From positions 1-38,309 of the forward strand of contig CAZXSK010000040.1 in assembly GCA_964642855.1 (NCBI GenBank): a DNA stretch of 38,309 nt. Reading direction: 5' to 3'. This DNA comes from CAZXSK01 sp964642855. Lineage in GTDB: Bacteria; Planctomycetota; Phycisphaerae; SM23-33. Of this stretch, positions 23,945 through 33,291 are shown piece after piece; position 1 is the first letter of the stretch, and every line of letters starts with the position of its first letter. Made by a program: the position numbers and the translations under genes. The notes under the pieces were generated by a model. That model did no database searches. It was not told the DNA's origin and saw only the letters and a list, made by a program, of their open reading frames with translations.

Positions 23945-26900
23945 ATGGATCGACCTGCCGACAGGACGGAGCCGCATCGCACGCTTGCCGCCATCGAAGC
24001 CAGCGATACCAACGTCGTGCTGCTTCGGGGACCGGCGGGAAGCGGCAAAACGTCCGCAGCCTTGCGCTTCTACGAGCAACACTGCCCGCGCACGGGCCCG
24101 GCCGAGGCGATCTTCCTGACCCCATCCACCGTTGCAAAGAGATGGACCCTCAGCCATCTTCTTCCCCGCAGGCCCGGAGGGGCGATTCTCGGTCCGAAGG
24201 TCATGACCTTCTCGACCCTGGCTGCCCGCATCCTGGCATCGACCCGGGGAACAATCTCGGTTCTCTCCGATCTACAGCGACGGATCCGCCTGGGCAGGAT
24301 TCTCGATGATCTCACCCAGGCAGGTGAGATTCCTTCTCTCTCTGCCGTCGCTTCCGCTCCCGGCAGCGTCGCTGCGCTGGACCGAAGCATCTCCGAACTC
24401 AAACGGGCCGCCATCGAACCCGAGAGGTTACAGGAGGTCGTTCCCGCCGGCCCGTGCAAGCAGCGGGATCTCGCCCGGATCTACACCGAGTACCAGAATC
24501 AGTTGCGCCAGCAGGACGTCTACGACCGCGAAGGTGTGATGTGGCTGGCGCGAGATGCGCTCGCTTCGGACGTTGTCGCCGTGATGGATCGAACGGACCT
24601 TGCTTCTTCGCGAGCTATCGTTGTTGACGGCTTCACCGATTTCACGCCCACGCAATTGCAGATCCTCCGGTACCTTGCGGAATGGGCGGAGCGCGTCGTC
24701 ATCACGCTCCCCCACGATGACGACGGCCGGCATCGGATGTGGCTGTGGGCCAGACGATCGCTGGATGCTCTCCGGAGAACCTGGGGAGACACGCTGCATG
24801 AAATCGAGCTGTCCGCACCGGATCTCGGTCCGTCCGATTTGTCCTCGTCGTGGACGAACCTGCTGCGAAGCCTGCCCGGAGACACCGCATCGCCGGACGG
24901 GCTGGGCGTTATCGCCGCGGCGGGAATCGAATCGGAAATCCGCGCCGTGGCCCGTCGCGTCAAGAAGCTGCTGGTGGATGATCCAGCAGCCGGCTCGGTC
25001 GCGGTCCTGGCCCGATCGCCCGAGGCCTACCGTCCGACCATCGAACGGATCTTTGACGAATGCAGCATTCCCATCGCCGCGTCCGCTACGGCCCTTACGG
25101 ACGTCCCGATCGTCCGCTTTCTCCTGCAGGTAGCCAGGCTCCCGGGCGGGGGAGACTTCCTGGCCATCGACGTGCTCAGGATCATCCGGAGCAGCTACTT
25201 CTCTCCGTCGGCACTGGGCAGGTACGACTCACAGATCGTATCCGCAGCAGAGATGGTCATTCGCGAGGGCAACGTCTACCGCGGCAGACATCAGATGCGT
25301 GATGTAGCCGAGGGACTCATCGCCAGCCCGCGTCGAGCCGATCCAGAAGACCCCGACGCGGCTTGCGGGCTTTCGCTCGGGCCGCTGACCTTCCAGCCCG
25401 ACGACATCCGCCGCGCCGTTGACATGGTCGAAGCCTTGTTCGAAGCGGCAGAATCTGCGTCGACCCCGAAAGGTTTCTGCGAACTGATCGATCGACTGGG
25501 TTTGGAGGACACAGCGTCCCGGCACGAGGACGACCGACTCGCCAGCAGAGACCTGCAAGGCATCGCCGCCCTGCGTTCGGCCGTCCGGTCCGTCGAGGAG
25601 GAATCCCCGTCGATGCCCCGCCTCCTTACGGCGCTGGAAACCATCACCGTGCCTCCACCTCGCGGCGAGCAAGCGGTCGAAGTTCTGGGCGTGCTCGATG
25701 CACGGGCCGTGCGGTTCGATCACGTATTTCTGGTGGGCATGTCGGAGGGGCAGTTCCCGGGCAAGTTCACCGAAAGCCCGATGATCGGCGAGGGAAACCG
25801 GTCGCGCTGGCGACAGGCCGGTCTGGATCTCGACACCCGCGAATTCCTGACGGCTCGGGAGATGCTGCTGTTCTACCTGGCCTGCACTCGCGCCGACCGC
25901 TCACTGACGATCAGCTATCAGCATACCGACTCTGCCGGGAGGCCTTCAGCCCCGAGCGCGTTCCTGCTGTCCTCCCCGGCCATCCCCCTGCCAGACCGCA
26001 CCGGCTGCGAAGGCCGGGTTGAAGTGCTTGACCTCGGCGAGTTCGCCCCGGGCGTTGATCAGATCGCCGAACCCAAAGTAGCCCTGCTTGCCGGCGCAGC
26101 CGGGCTGTTCGATGCGTCACTCGATCCCCAAGGCCGATCGCTGGCCTGGTGCACAGGGAATCGCCCGGAGGTGTTGCGCCGAATTGCCCGTGGCTTGTTC
26201 TCGCGGCATGCCCGGTGGCAGAGCGGGCCCTGCGACAGGTTCGACGGCGTCCTGACCGATCCGGCACTGGTGGAGTTGCTCGCGAACCGATACCCCCATC
26301 AAGAGACCTTCTCCGCCACAGGCCTGGGCGAGTTCGGACAGTGTCCGTGGCAGTTTTTCGCCAGCCACGTGCTGCAGTTGAGGCCCCTCGCCGAGCCCGA
26401 GCGCGACATGGAAGCTGTCTCGCGAGGCATCTTTGTGCACGACGTGCTGTTTCGGGTCATGACTTCTCTGCGCGAGCGTGCAGGCGGGCCGCTGGACCTC
26501 TCGCTGTTGGAGTCGGATGAGCTGAGTGAAGCGCTGGATCTCGCCATCGCTGCAGAATGCGAGGGATCCCAGCCTGCATACCCCCTGCTTTGGGAGGCCC
26601 AGGTGCAGCAGATGCGAAGTGAAATGCTCGCCTACCTGCTGACGCAGAATCAGGCCGGGGCCCGGCCGAGGCATTTCGAACTCGCATTCGGCCTGGGGGA
26701 GCTCTCGGCTGGCCTGAGCGATCCAGCCAGCACTCCTCGAGCCGTGGAGTTGGAGACGCCGGGCGGGATTGTGCGGCTTCGGGGCAAGATCGATCGCGTG
26801 GATGATTCCGATGCCGGTAGTTTCGTCGTGGATTACAAGACCGGCGCCCTGCCGACCTACGCGGACATCCGCGAAGGCAGAAGCCTGCAGTTGCCGCTGT

Positions 26901-27214
26901 ACACCGAGGCTGCAGAGCAACTCCTGGCGGGTTCCGTTGCGGGAGGCGCTTTCCATCGTATCGGAGGCAGCAGCGACACCCGCGAGTTTTCGGCGTCTCG
27001 CGTCCCGAAGAAGGAAACGCGCGAGTTCTCCCAGCGGCGCGAAGACATCCTCGCCCTGGTTGGCGAATTCGTTTCCCGCATGGCCGAGGGCCGGTTCGAT
27101 GCATTGCCGACTCACAAGTGCCCCTCCTACTGTGCCTATCGCCAGATCTGTCACTTCTCGCATCCCCGTGCCGAACGCAAGGATCGCCCCTCCCAGACGG
27201 AGACTTCCCCATGA
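23945..27214 (+). CDS. addB: AddB-like helicase-nuclease subunit with Fe-S nuclease domain
   Basis: 1089 residues. AddB pairs with AddA to unwind and resect double-strand breaks before recombination. The N-terminus has a Walker A motif (GPAGSGKT, 29-36); the following helicase-like domains are divergent, as usual for AddB. The C-terminal RecB-type nuclease has VDYKTG (D963, K965). Four Cys (C800, then C1059, C1063, C1069) frame it in the manner of the AddB Fe-S cluster; the usual second gap is CxxC, and here it is CxxxC. The stop codon overlaps the addA start (ATGA), so the subunits should be made in equal amounts. The start at 23945 follows a -10-like box by eight bases. Confidence 0.88.
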   Translation: MDRPADRTEPHRTLAAIEASDTNVVLLRGPAGSGKTSAALRFYEQHCPRTGPAEAIFLTPSTVAKRWTLSHLLPRRPGGAILGPKVMTFSTLAARILASTRGTISVLSDLQRRIRLGRILDDLTQAGEIPSLSAVASAPGSVAALDRSISELKRAAIEPERLQEVVPAGPCKQRDLARIYTEYQNQLRQQDVYDREGVMWLARDALASDVVAVMDRTDLASSRAIVVDGFTDFTPTQLQILRYLAEWAERVVITLPHDDDGRHRMWLWARRSLDALRRTWGDTLHEIELSAPDLGPSDLSSSWTNLLRSLPGDTASPDGLGVIAAAGIESEIRAVARRVKKLLVDDPAAGSVAVLARSPEAYRPTIERIFDECSIPIAASATALTDVPIVRFLLQVARLPGGGDFLAIDVLRIIRSSYFSPSALGRYDSQIVSAAEMVIREGNVYRGRHQMRDVAEGLIASPRRADPEDPDAACGLSLGPLTFQPDDIRRAVDMVEALFEAAESASTPKGFCELIDRLGLEDTASRHEDDRLASRDLQGIAALRSAVRSVEEESPSMPRLLTALETITVPPPRGEQAVEVLGVLDARAVRFDHVFLVGMSEGQFPGKFTESPMIGEGNRSRWRQAGLDLDTREFLTAREMLLFYLACTRADRSLTISYQHTDSAGRPSAPSAFLLSSPAIPLPDRTGCEGRVEVLDLGEFAPGVDQIAEPKVALLAGAAGLFDASLDPQGRSLAWCTGNRPEVLRRIARGLFSRHARWQSGPCDRFDGVLTDPALVELLANRYPHQETFSATGLGEFGQCPWQFFASHVLQLRPLAEPERDMEAVSRGIFVHDVLFRVMTSLRERAGGPLDLSLLESDELSEALDLAIAAECEGSQPAYPLLWEAQVQQMRSEMLAYLLTQNQAGARPRHFELAFGLGELSAGLSDPASTPRAVELETPGGIVRLRGKIDRVDDSDAGSFVVDYKTGALPTYADIREGRSLQLPLYTEAAEQLLAGSVAGGAFHRIGGSSDTREFSASRVPKKETREFSQRREDILALVGEFVSRMAEGRFDALPTHKCPSYCAYRQICHFSHPRAERKDRPSQTETSP

Positions 27215-30200
27215 AGATGGACAGCCTCCTTACCGACGCCCAGCGGGCTGCGGCGATCACCCGGGCCCGAGAGAATCTGACGGTCATGAGCGGCGCCGGC
27301 TGCGGGAAAACGCTCGTACTCGCCCGCCGCTTCACGGAGTTACTCCTCAAGCACGGCAGAGACGACAGCCCCCTGCGGAGATTCGTGGCGTTGACCTTCA
27401 CGGAGAAGGCTGCCCTGGAGATGAACCTGCGCGTCCGAAGGATGCTCACGGAGCTGGCCGAGGGATCCCGGAATCCGGACCAGCGGCAGCGCATCGCTTC
27501 CTGGATCGAGGAAATCCCCGAAGCCAGGATCAGCACCATCCATGGCTTCTGCTCGGCGCTGCTGAGAGCCTACGCCATCGAGGCGGGAGTGGATCCGGGC
27601 TTTTCCGTCTGCGCCGATGAATTGCTGACGCGAACGCTTCGCCAGGACGCGGCGGATCGCGCGATTCTCCAGGGCCTGGACAGCCGACGTGACGACCTGA
27701 CACAACTGCTGGCGACGACGCGATACGGCCAGGTCTGCGAGATGGTCGTGGAACTGATGTCCCACCACACCAGCGAGGGACTCGGACCGTACACGGATCC
27801 GGCCGTGATCCTGCAGCGATGGAAAGGGTCGCTGGATCGCACGCGACGCATACTCTGTGATCAACTCCGCGGTGACACTTGCCTGGCACGGAAGATTGAG
27901 CGACTCGAGGAGATCCCGTGCAGCGACCCGTCAGACAAACTGGCCGTCCATCGCGAGCAGGTTCTCTCCGCCGCCCGCGAGATCGTGAGCGATCCCGAGT
28001 CAGCCGGGCCCGACGCGTTCTCCCGCGCCACGAAGAAGCCGGGCAATTGCGGATCGAAGAAGAACTGGGACGATGTCAAAGCGGTCCGGGAAGCCATCAA
28101 GGGCGTTTCCGCCGATATCGAACCGTACGCGGTCCTTACCGAGGACCTCGACGAGGTGGACGCCCGTTCGGCTGGGGTGCTGGCGACGGTCGCGCGGACG
28201 GCAGTCGATGGCGAGCGGTTCCTGGCCGGGGAGAAGCGACGCCGCGGGATCCTGACGTTCGACGACCTGCTGATCCGCGTGCGCAGACTGGCCGAGGAGC
28301 ACCCACAGATCGCCCGGGTCATTGGCGAGGGTATCGACCAGTTACTCATCGACGAATGCCAGGATACCAACGCCTACCAACTGGCCACGTTGCTGAGGCT
28401 TCTGTTCGGCGCGGACGATCCGACGGACCTGCCCGAGCTGCCCCCCGGACGGGTATTCGTCGTGGGCGACGACAAGCAGAGCATCTATCGGTTCCAGGGC
28501 GCAGATGTAGACATTTTCCGCGATCTGTGTGCCAAGCTTGGCCGCTCACGGCGGGAGGTGCTGGACCTGAGCTTCCGCACCCATCCGGCCGGGGTGTCCT
28601 TCGTCAACCACCTGTTCGGGCAGTTGATGGGCTCGTCGTATCAGCCCAGCCAGCCGCACCGGACAGAGGTCCCGGATCAACCGGCCGTGGAAATCCTGAT
28701 GACCAGCCCCGGGGAGGATCCGGACACGGCAAGCAGTGCAGATGAGTGCAGCCAGATGCAGGCCGAGGCGGTGGTCGGTCGAATCCATCGGCTGGTGCAC
28801 TCCGACGAGAGAAGCGTCTGGGACGATCAGGAAAAGGCCTATCGCAAAGCGAGGTGGGGTGATATCGCGATCCTGCTGACGCGGCGCAAGTACAGCGGGC
28901 GACTGGAGCGAAGGCTTCAGGAGTGGGAGATCCCCTACCACGTGCTCAAGGGCACGGGACTGTTTCAGCAGCAGGAAGTGTTCGACGTGCTCAACGCGCT
29001 GCAGATCGTCGACAATCCGATGGATGACGTTGCTTTCGCGGGAGTGCTCCGCAGCAGCATGGTCGGCCTCGATGACAACGTACTGATGCACCTTTCCCGG
29101 GCACTGGCACCTCCCTACCTGCCTGCTGTCAGGGATCGACTCGATCTCCAGGAGCCCTTGGCCGGTTTGACCGACGCCCAGCAGCAGGCCATCGAAGAGA
29201 CGGCGGGTCTCTTAATATCACTCCATCGGCGAAAGGATGCAGTTGGGATCGCTGCGCTCATGGATGAGATTCTGCGATTCACCGGGTATGAAGCCACGCT
29301 CCTCGCCCAGCCTCAGGGTCACCGAATGGTGGGTTCGGTGCGCAAGATTCGACAACTCGCCGCGGAAGCCGACGCAGACGGACTGTCGCTGGCCGACTTC
29401 GTCGCCCGGGTGCAGGAGATGATCCTGCAGAACATCCGCTACGAACAGGCGGCCGTGTCGGGAGAGTCCGCAAACGTCGTGCGTATCATGACCGTGCACG
29501 CAGCCAAGGGACTGGAGTTTCCCGTCGTCGTCCTGCCGAATCTCAATACGGGCCACGAAGGGCATCGCGGGGCTCTCCTTCATCGCAGAGACTGGGGCTG
29601 GACCTGCAGACACACCGGCTCGGAGAGGGACGAACTGGAACGCACTCAAACCAAGGACAGGAATCACCCCCTGCCTCTCTCATTCCGTCTGGCCAGAAAG
29701 CTGGAAGAAGATGACGCACTGGCAGAAGACACCCGGCTGCTGTATGTGGCGATCACGCGCCACCGCGACAAGATAATCCTGGTCGGATCGGATCGACGCA
29801 TGAAGGACGGCGGGTACAAGAGCGCATCTCATCTCGCGAAGCTCGACGAGGCATTGGGGATCTGCCAGGCGCTGGACGCCGGCCGCAAGCGGATCCCGTA
29901 TGCAGGCGGGCAGTTCGAAATCCTCCTCCGTCGCTGCCAGCCGGGTGGCTTTGGGCCTGGCCCCACCCGCTCGGAGATGCCAGCCGGCGTCCGCCTGCTT
30001 CGCCAGGCGACCGATGAAGAGGCCTTCGCTTCGTCGCTCATCAGGCAGGCACCGGGCAGCGGAGAGCTGCCGTTGATCGGGCCCGTTCCAGCGAACCGCG
30101 CTGTGCCCGAGCTGGCTGTCACCGCGCTGGCTGACTTCTCGCGTTGTGCCCGGCTGTTCCACTGGCGATACGAACTACGTCTGCCCGGACAATGGACGGG

Positions 30201-30879
30201 CCCGGGCAAGTATCAGGCCGACAAGGCCGCCCGTTCCGAGCAAGCCATCGACGCCCTTACGCTCGGGACGTTCTACCATCTGTGCATGGAACGGCTGGAT
30301 CCTCAATCGCCCCAGCCAGCCGGCGTGCTCGGCACCGCGGTGGCAGCCGAACTGGACATGATCGATTCGCCCGGGCTGGAGCAGGCGATCAGCGAACTCG
30401 ACGACATCCTGGAAGCATTCCGGGAAACGCCGCTGCAATCGCAGCTGGCCTCCGCCAGGAAAGCCCACCGGGAACTGGATTTCCTTCTCGACGCCGGCCC
30501 GATTCGCCTGCGAGGCCAGATCGATCTTCTCCTGCAGGATGCGGACGCCAACTGGCATGTGATCGACTACAAGTCCGACCGCGTCACCCCCGAGCGACTG
30601 ACCGAACACGCCGAAGGCTACAGGATGCAGATGCTCGCGTACTGCCTGGCGGCGGGGAGGTATCTCGATACGACGATCGAGTCGGCCCGGCTGTACTTTC
30701 TTCGAAAGGGTCTGGAGCACTCATTCTCTCTGGATGAGCGATCGCTGGAAGACGGCCTCGAGCAGATTGTGCGGCTGGGGCGATCGATCATCGAATCCCG
30801 CCGGACAGGGGCGTACCCCCCCGCCGAAGGCTATTGCCGGTTCTGTCCCTACCAGGGCCGTTGCCAGCGACTGGCGTGA
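27211..30879 (+). CDS. addA: AddA-like UvrD-family helicase-nuclease subunit
   Basis: 1222 residues from the ATG that overlaps the addB stop. It is a superfamily 1A helicase: Q motif (LTDAQRAA), Walker A SGAGCGKT (27-34), FTEKAALEM, Walker B LLIDECQDTN (about 377-386), VVGDDKQSIYRFQGAD, MTVHAAKGLEFPVVVLP and LLYVAITRHRDK. The C-terminal PD-(D/E)XK nuclease has VIDYKSDR (Asp near 1118). It also carries C979 and a final C1209-x2-C1212-x5-C1218, the spacing of an Fe-S nuclease, which classical AddA lacks. The frame extends upstream to 27118, but that part lies inside addB. With AddB it should form a two-nuclease resection complex; recognition of a Chi-like site cannot be judged from the sequence. 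Confidence 0.92.
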   Translation: MKMDSLLTDAQRAAAITRARENLTVMSGAGCGKTLVLARRFTELLLKHGRDDSPLRRFVALTFTEKAALEMNLRVRRMLTELAEGSRNPDQRQRIASWIEEIPEARISTIHGFCSALLRAYAIEAGVDPGFSVCADELLTRTLRQDAADRAILQGLDSRRDDLTQLLATTRYGQVCEMVVELMSHHTSEGLGPYTDPAVILQRWKGSLDRTRRILCDQLRGDTCLARKIERLEEIPCSDPSDKLAVHREQVLSAAREIVSDPESAGPDAFSRATKKPGNCGSKKNWDDVKAVREAIKGVSADIEPYAVLTEDLDEVDARSAGVLATVARTAVDGERFLAGEKRRRGILTFDDLLIRVRRLAEEHPQIARVIGEGIDQLLIDECQDTNAYQLATLLRLLFGADDPTDLPELPPGRVFVVGDDKQSIYRFQGADVDIFRDLCAKLGRSRREVLDLSFRTHPAGVSFVNHLFGQLMGSSYQPSQPHRTEVPDQPAVEILMTSPGEDPDTASSADECSQMQAEAVVGRIHRLVHSDERSVWDDQEKAYRKARWGDIAILLTRRKYSGRLERRLQEWEIPYHVLKGTGLFQQQEVFDVLNALQIVDNPMDDVAFAGVLRSSMVGLDDNVLMHLSRALAPPYLPAVRDRLDLQEPLAGLTDAQQQAIEETAGLLISLHRRKDAVGIAALMDEILRFTGYEATLLAQPQGHRMVGSVRKIRQLAAEADADGLSLADFVARVQEMILQNIRYEQAAVSGESANVVRIMTVHAAKGLEFPVVVLPNLNTGHEGHRGALLHRRDWGWTCRHTGSERDELERTQTKDRNHPLPLSFRLARKLEEDDALAEDTRLLYVAITRHRDKIILVGSDRRMKDGGYKSASHLAKLDEALGICQALDAGRKRIPYAGGQFEILLRRCQPGGFGPGPTRSEMPAGVRLLRQATDEEAFASSLIRQAPGSGELPLIGPVPANRAVPELAVTALADFSRCARLFHWRYELRLPGQWTGPGKYQADKAARSEQAIDALTLGTFYHLCMERLDPQSPQPAGVLGTAVAAELDMIDSPGLEQAISELDDILEAFRETPLQSQLASARKAHRELDFLLDAGPIRLRGQIDLLLQDADANWHVIDYKSDRVTPERLTEHAEGYRMQMLAYCLAAGRYLDTTIESARLYFLRKGLEHSFSLDERSLEDGLEQIVRLGRSIIESRRTGAYPPAEGYCRFCPYQGRCQRLA

Positions 30880-30902
30880 AGGCCGAAAAGCATCGAAAGC
30901 AC

Positions 30903-30931
30903 TGGACGAGTTGCGGGGAAAATGCAATAAT
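30903..30931 (+). promoter_or_regulatory. Possible promoter of the prepilin-like gene
   Basis: TGGACG (30903-30908), a 17-nt spacer and AATAAT (30926-30931). The match is moderate; the position, in the 112-bp gap after addA, is suitable. Confidence 0.35.
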
Positions 30932-30991
30932 AGGGGTACGGATTGGGACATCTGGACTACGGAGAATAACCCCGACCACAGGAGTACCGTC

Positions 30992-31846
30992 ATGCCTTGC
31001 TCTCGCTCTGTCGCCTCTCGCGGCTTTACGCTCATCGAACTGCTTGTGGTCATCGCGATTATTGCGATGCTCTTGGCCATTCTCTCGCCCAGTCTGAGAT
31101 CCGCGAGGGAGCAGGCGCTCAAAACCGTCTGCCTGGCGAATCTGAAAGACGTGGGCCTGGCGATGATGACGTATCAAAGGAACAACAACGACACCATCTC
31201 CCCGGATCGTGTGTATGGCCCGAGCAGCAAACGGGTCAACTGGGCGAACCAACTCGTGCTGGCCGAATTGATCACCGGAGGCCGGAGCGACTCCACGGAT
31301 ATCCCCGAAGAGCCCACCATCCTCCGATGCCCTTCGGAATTCAAACGCCTGCACGTGTATAACTCCGACGACGAATGGGGCTTCACCGACGGAACCTGGA
31401 GCACGGACCGCAGCACCGCCTTCCGCAACCACAAGGGCCGGGGAACGATCCTTCCTCACGAAATGATCAACTCGTCGGGCGAGACGGAGTTCTATACGCA
31501 CACCTCGTACGGCATCAACGGCGGCAACGTCGAAAGCAACCTGTTCAAATGGGGCGGCCACAAGACCGTACCCCATCGCCGCTACGACCCAAGACATGGT
31601 CAGCTCAAGTGGGTGAAGATGCGCGACTTCGCCTATGGGATGGACCAGGTCATGAGCGTCTTTGACGGCGGCCATACCCACATGAGTTCGCACGATGCGG
31701 TTCACGCCAGACACATGAACGGCACGCAGACCAATGTGGTGTTCATCGACGGGCACGCCAGGACGTACGAGTCCGGAGACATCCCGCCCATCTGGTACGA
31801 AGACGACCGGGACAAGGACAAGATGCCCACCTGGTGGTACCGCTGA
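30992..31846 (+). CDS. Prepilin-type N-methylation protein (pseudopilin-like)
   Basis: 284 residues from an ATG with AGGAG about 8 nt upstream. The N-terminus has the type IV prepilin signal RGFTLIELLVVIAIIAMLLAI: cleavage is expected after the Gly and methylation on the Phe, with the Glu at the usual position five. The C-terminus has RHMNGTQTNVVFIDGHART, a form of the H-x-DG ending common in planctomycete prepilin-like proteins (11 residues between His and Asp instead of nine). The middle part, rich in Asn, His and charged residues, should be an extracellular beta-rich domain. The protein is exported and inserted through a type II secretion or type IV pilus machine not encoded here. Such proteins occur in many copies in planctomycetes; the function is unknown. 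Confidence 0.88.
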   Translation: MPCSRSVASRGFTLIELLVVIAIIAMLLAILSPSLRSAREQALKTVCLANLKDVGLAMMTYQRNNNDTISPDRVYGPSSKRVNWANQLVLAELITGGRSDSTDIPEEPTILRCPSEFKRLHVYNSDDEWGFTDGTWSTDRSTAFRNHKGRGTILPHEMINSSGETEFYTHTSYGINGGNVESNLFKWGGHKTVPHRRYDPRHGQLKWVKMRDFAYGMDQVMSVFDGGHTHMSSHDAVHARHMNGTQTNVVFIDGHARTYESGDIPPIWYEDDRDKDKMPTWWYR

Positions 31847-31934
31847 CCGGCAGCTGAGACCAGGAACCCCAGTCCTCGCCGCTGAATCATACGCGATCCG
31901 TCCACGCCGACTTACCCTCCCGGTGAGTATGCGC

Positions 31935-31963
31935 TTTCCCCTTGCCCCGCCTGATGATATGAT
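31935..31963 (+). promoter_or_regulatory. Possible promoter of the PIN-TRAM gene
   Basis: TTTCCC (31935-31940), a 17-nt spacer and TATGAT (31958-31963). The -10 box is good and the -35 box weak. The predicted leader is about 78 nt long. Confidence 0.45.
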
Positions 31964-31988
31964 CATGCCGAGGCAGATGACGCCTGGG

Positions 31989-32010
31989 CGTGGCGAAGAA
32001 TGTCGCCACG
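31989..32010 (+). other. Strong hairpin in the leader of the PIN-TRAM gene
   Basis: A perfect 8-bp stem (CGTGGCGA with TCGCCACG) and a 6-nt loop end 37 nt before the start codon at 32048. No T-run follows. It could be an RNA control element, possibly a target of the PIN nuclease domain itself (inference). Confidence 0.4.
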
Positions 32011-32047
32011 GGCAGTCAGCCTGTCGTCACAGGGAAAGGACGTCCCG

Positions 32048-33106
32048 ATGGTCATCCACGTAGTCCGGGCCATGTTTATTCTGGTGGTGCTGGCGCTGAC
32101 GATGTCGTTTGCCCTGACCAAGAACGTGACCGACCGCGGCCCGGACTTTGTCACCTACTACATCCTCGCTCCTTCCCTGTTTGCCTTTGCGCTGGTCCTG
32201 ATCGACATGTTCTGGCGCCGTAAAAGGCTGCAGGCTCTCAGCGGGCTGTTCTTCGGAATTCTGGCGGGAATCGTCATCGCCTATCTGCTGTCGCTCATCG
32301 TCGACCTGGTAGCCGATGTCGCGATCTCGGCCGGCCCGGACAACCCGGTGGTGCACCTGATCAAGGCACTGATCAGCGCCGCAGCCGTATTCATGTGCGT
32401 CTCGTTCGTCCTGCAGACCAAGGACGATTTCCGGTTTGTGATCCCCTATGTCGAGTTCTCCCGGCAAGCCAAAGGGCCTCGTCCTTTTCTGTTGGACACC
32501 TCCGTGATCATCGACGGACGCATCGCGGACGTGGCCGAAACCCGGATCTTTGAGAGCGACGTCCTCGTGCCGCGATTCGTCCTGGCTGAACTGCAGGCGA
32601 TCGCAGACTCCGAGGACCGGCTCCGCCGTAACCGAGGCCGGCGTGGGCTGGATATGCTCAATCGCCTCCAGAAATCCGACAAGGTCGAGATCCGTCTGTA
32701 TGAGTCGCACGTAACCAGCGTGGAAGAGCAGAGAGACGTCGACGCGAAGCTGGTTGCCCTGGCAGAGCATCTCAACGGGCGGGTCGTCACCAACGATTAC
32801 AACCTCAACAAGATTGCCCAACTCCGGGGCGTTCCGGTCATCAACATCAACGACCTTGCCAATGGTCTCAAGCCGGTTGTGCTCCCGGGAGAAAATCTGC
32901 GCGTCAAGATCGTCAAACCCGGCGAGGAACCCGGCCAGGGCGTGGGGTACCTCGAAGACGGCACAATGGTCGTCGCCGAACAAGGCCGGCAGCACATCGG
33001 CGAGGAGATCATGATCACCGTGACCTCGGTGCTGCAGACCTCGGCGGGGCGGATGATCTTCGGGAAACTCGACGAGAAAACGTTAGACCGAGCGGATCGA
33101 AAATAG
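32048..33106 (+). CDS. Membrane PIN-TRAM domain protein (YacL-like)
   Basis: 352 residues from an ATG with AAAGGA upstream. Four membrane helices (about 8-24, 35-54, 65-93, 103-122) are followed by a PIN ribonuclease domain (146-270) with acidic residues in LLDTSVIIDGR (D150), E181, D232 and TNDYN (D250), and a TRAM RNA-binding domain (about 282-340). The order matches the YacL family of Bacillus and other bacteria, which are predicted membrane-bound RNases of unknown target. All likely metal-binding acids are present, so it should be active on RNA in the cytoplasm at the membrane surface. The upstream frame to 32000 is not supported. The next gene has its own promoter. Confidence 0.9.
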   Translation: MVIHVVRAMFILVVLALTMSFALTKNVTDRGPDFVTYYILAPSLFAFALVLIDMFWRRKRLQALSGLFFGILAGIVIAYLLSLIVDLVADVAISAGPDNPVVHLIKALISAAAVFMCVSFVLQTKDDFRFVIPYVEFSRQAKGPRPFLLDTSVIIDGRIADVAETRIFESDVLVPRFVLAELQAIADSEDRLRRNRGRRGLDMLNRLQKSDKVEIRLYESHVTSVEEQRDVDAKLVALAEHLNGRVVTNDYNLNKIAQLRGVPVININDLANGLKPVVLPGENLRVKIVKPGEEPGQGVGYLEDGTMVVAEQGRQHIGEEIMITVTSVLQTSAGRMIFGKLDEKTLDRADRK

Positions 33107-33125
33107 TCTCCCGACTTCGTATAAT
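33097..33125 (+). promoter_or_regulatory. Promoter of the cytidylate-kinase-like gene
   Basis: TCGAAA (33097-33102), a 17-nt spacer and a perfect TATAAT (33120-33125). Its -35 box lies inside the 3' end of the PIN-TRAM gene. The leader would be about 160 nt and contains a GGACAT/ATGTCC inverted repeat near 33198-33229. Confidence 0.55.
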
Positions 33126-33291
33126 CGATTCGTAAGACAAGGCCACGGGTCCTTCACGGTCCCGCCGGCAAAGTGGGCCGAAACAGCGCTCGGTGCTGGA
33201 CATCCGCCGGGAAAACCGCAGAATGTCCCATCGGCTGGTGGTCGATAGTGTAGGTGCTGCAGTCGCAGGTACGTCTGGAAGGAGTCGCCGC

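Noticed and set aside
31989..32010. Hairpin as the terminator of the prepilin-like gene
   Set aside because: It lies more than 140 bp after that gene, beyond a better-placed promoter for the next gene, and has no T-run.
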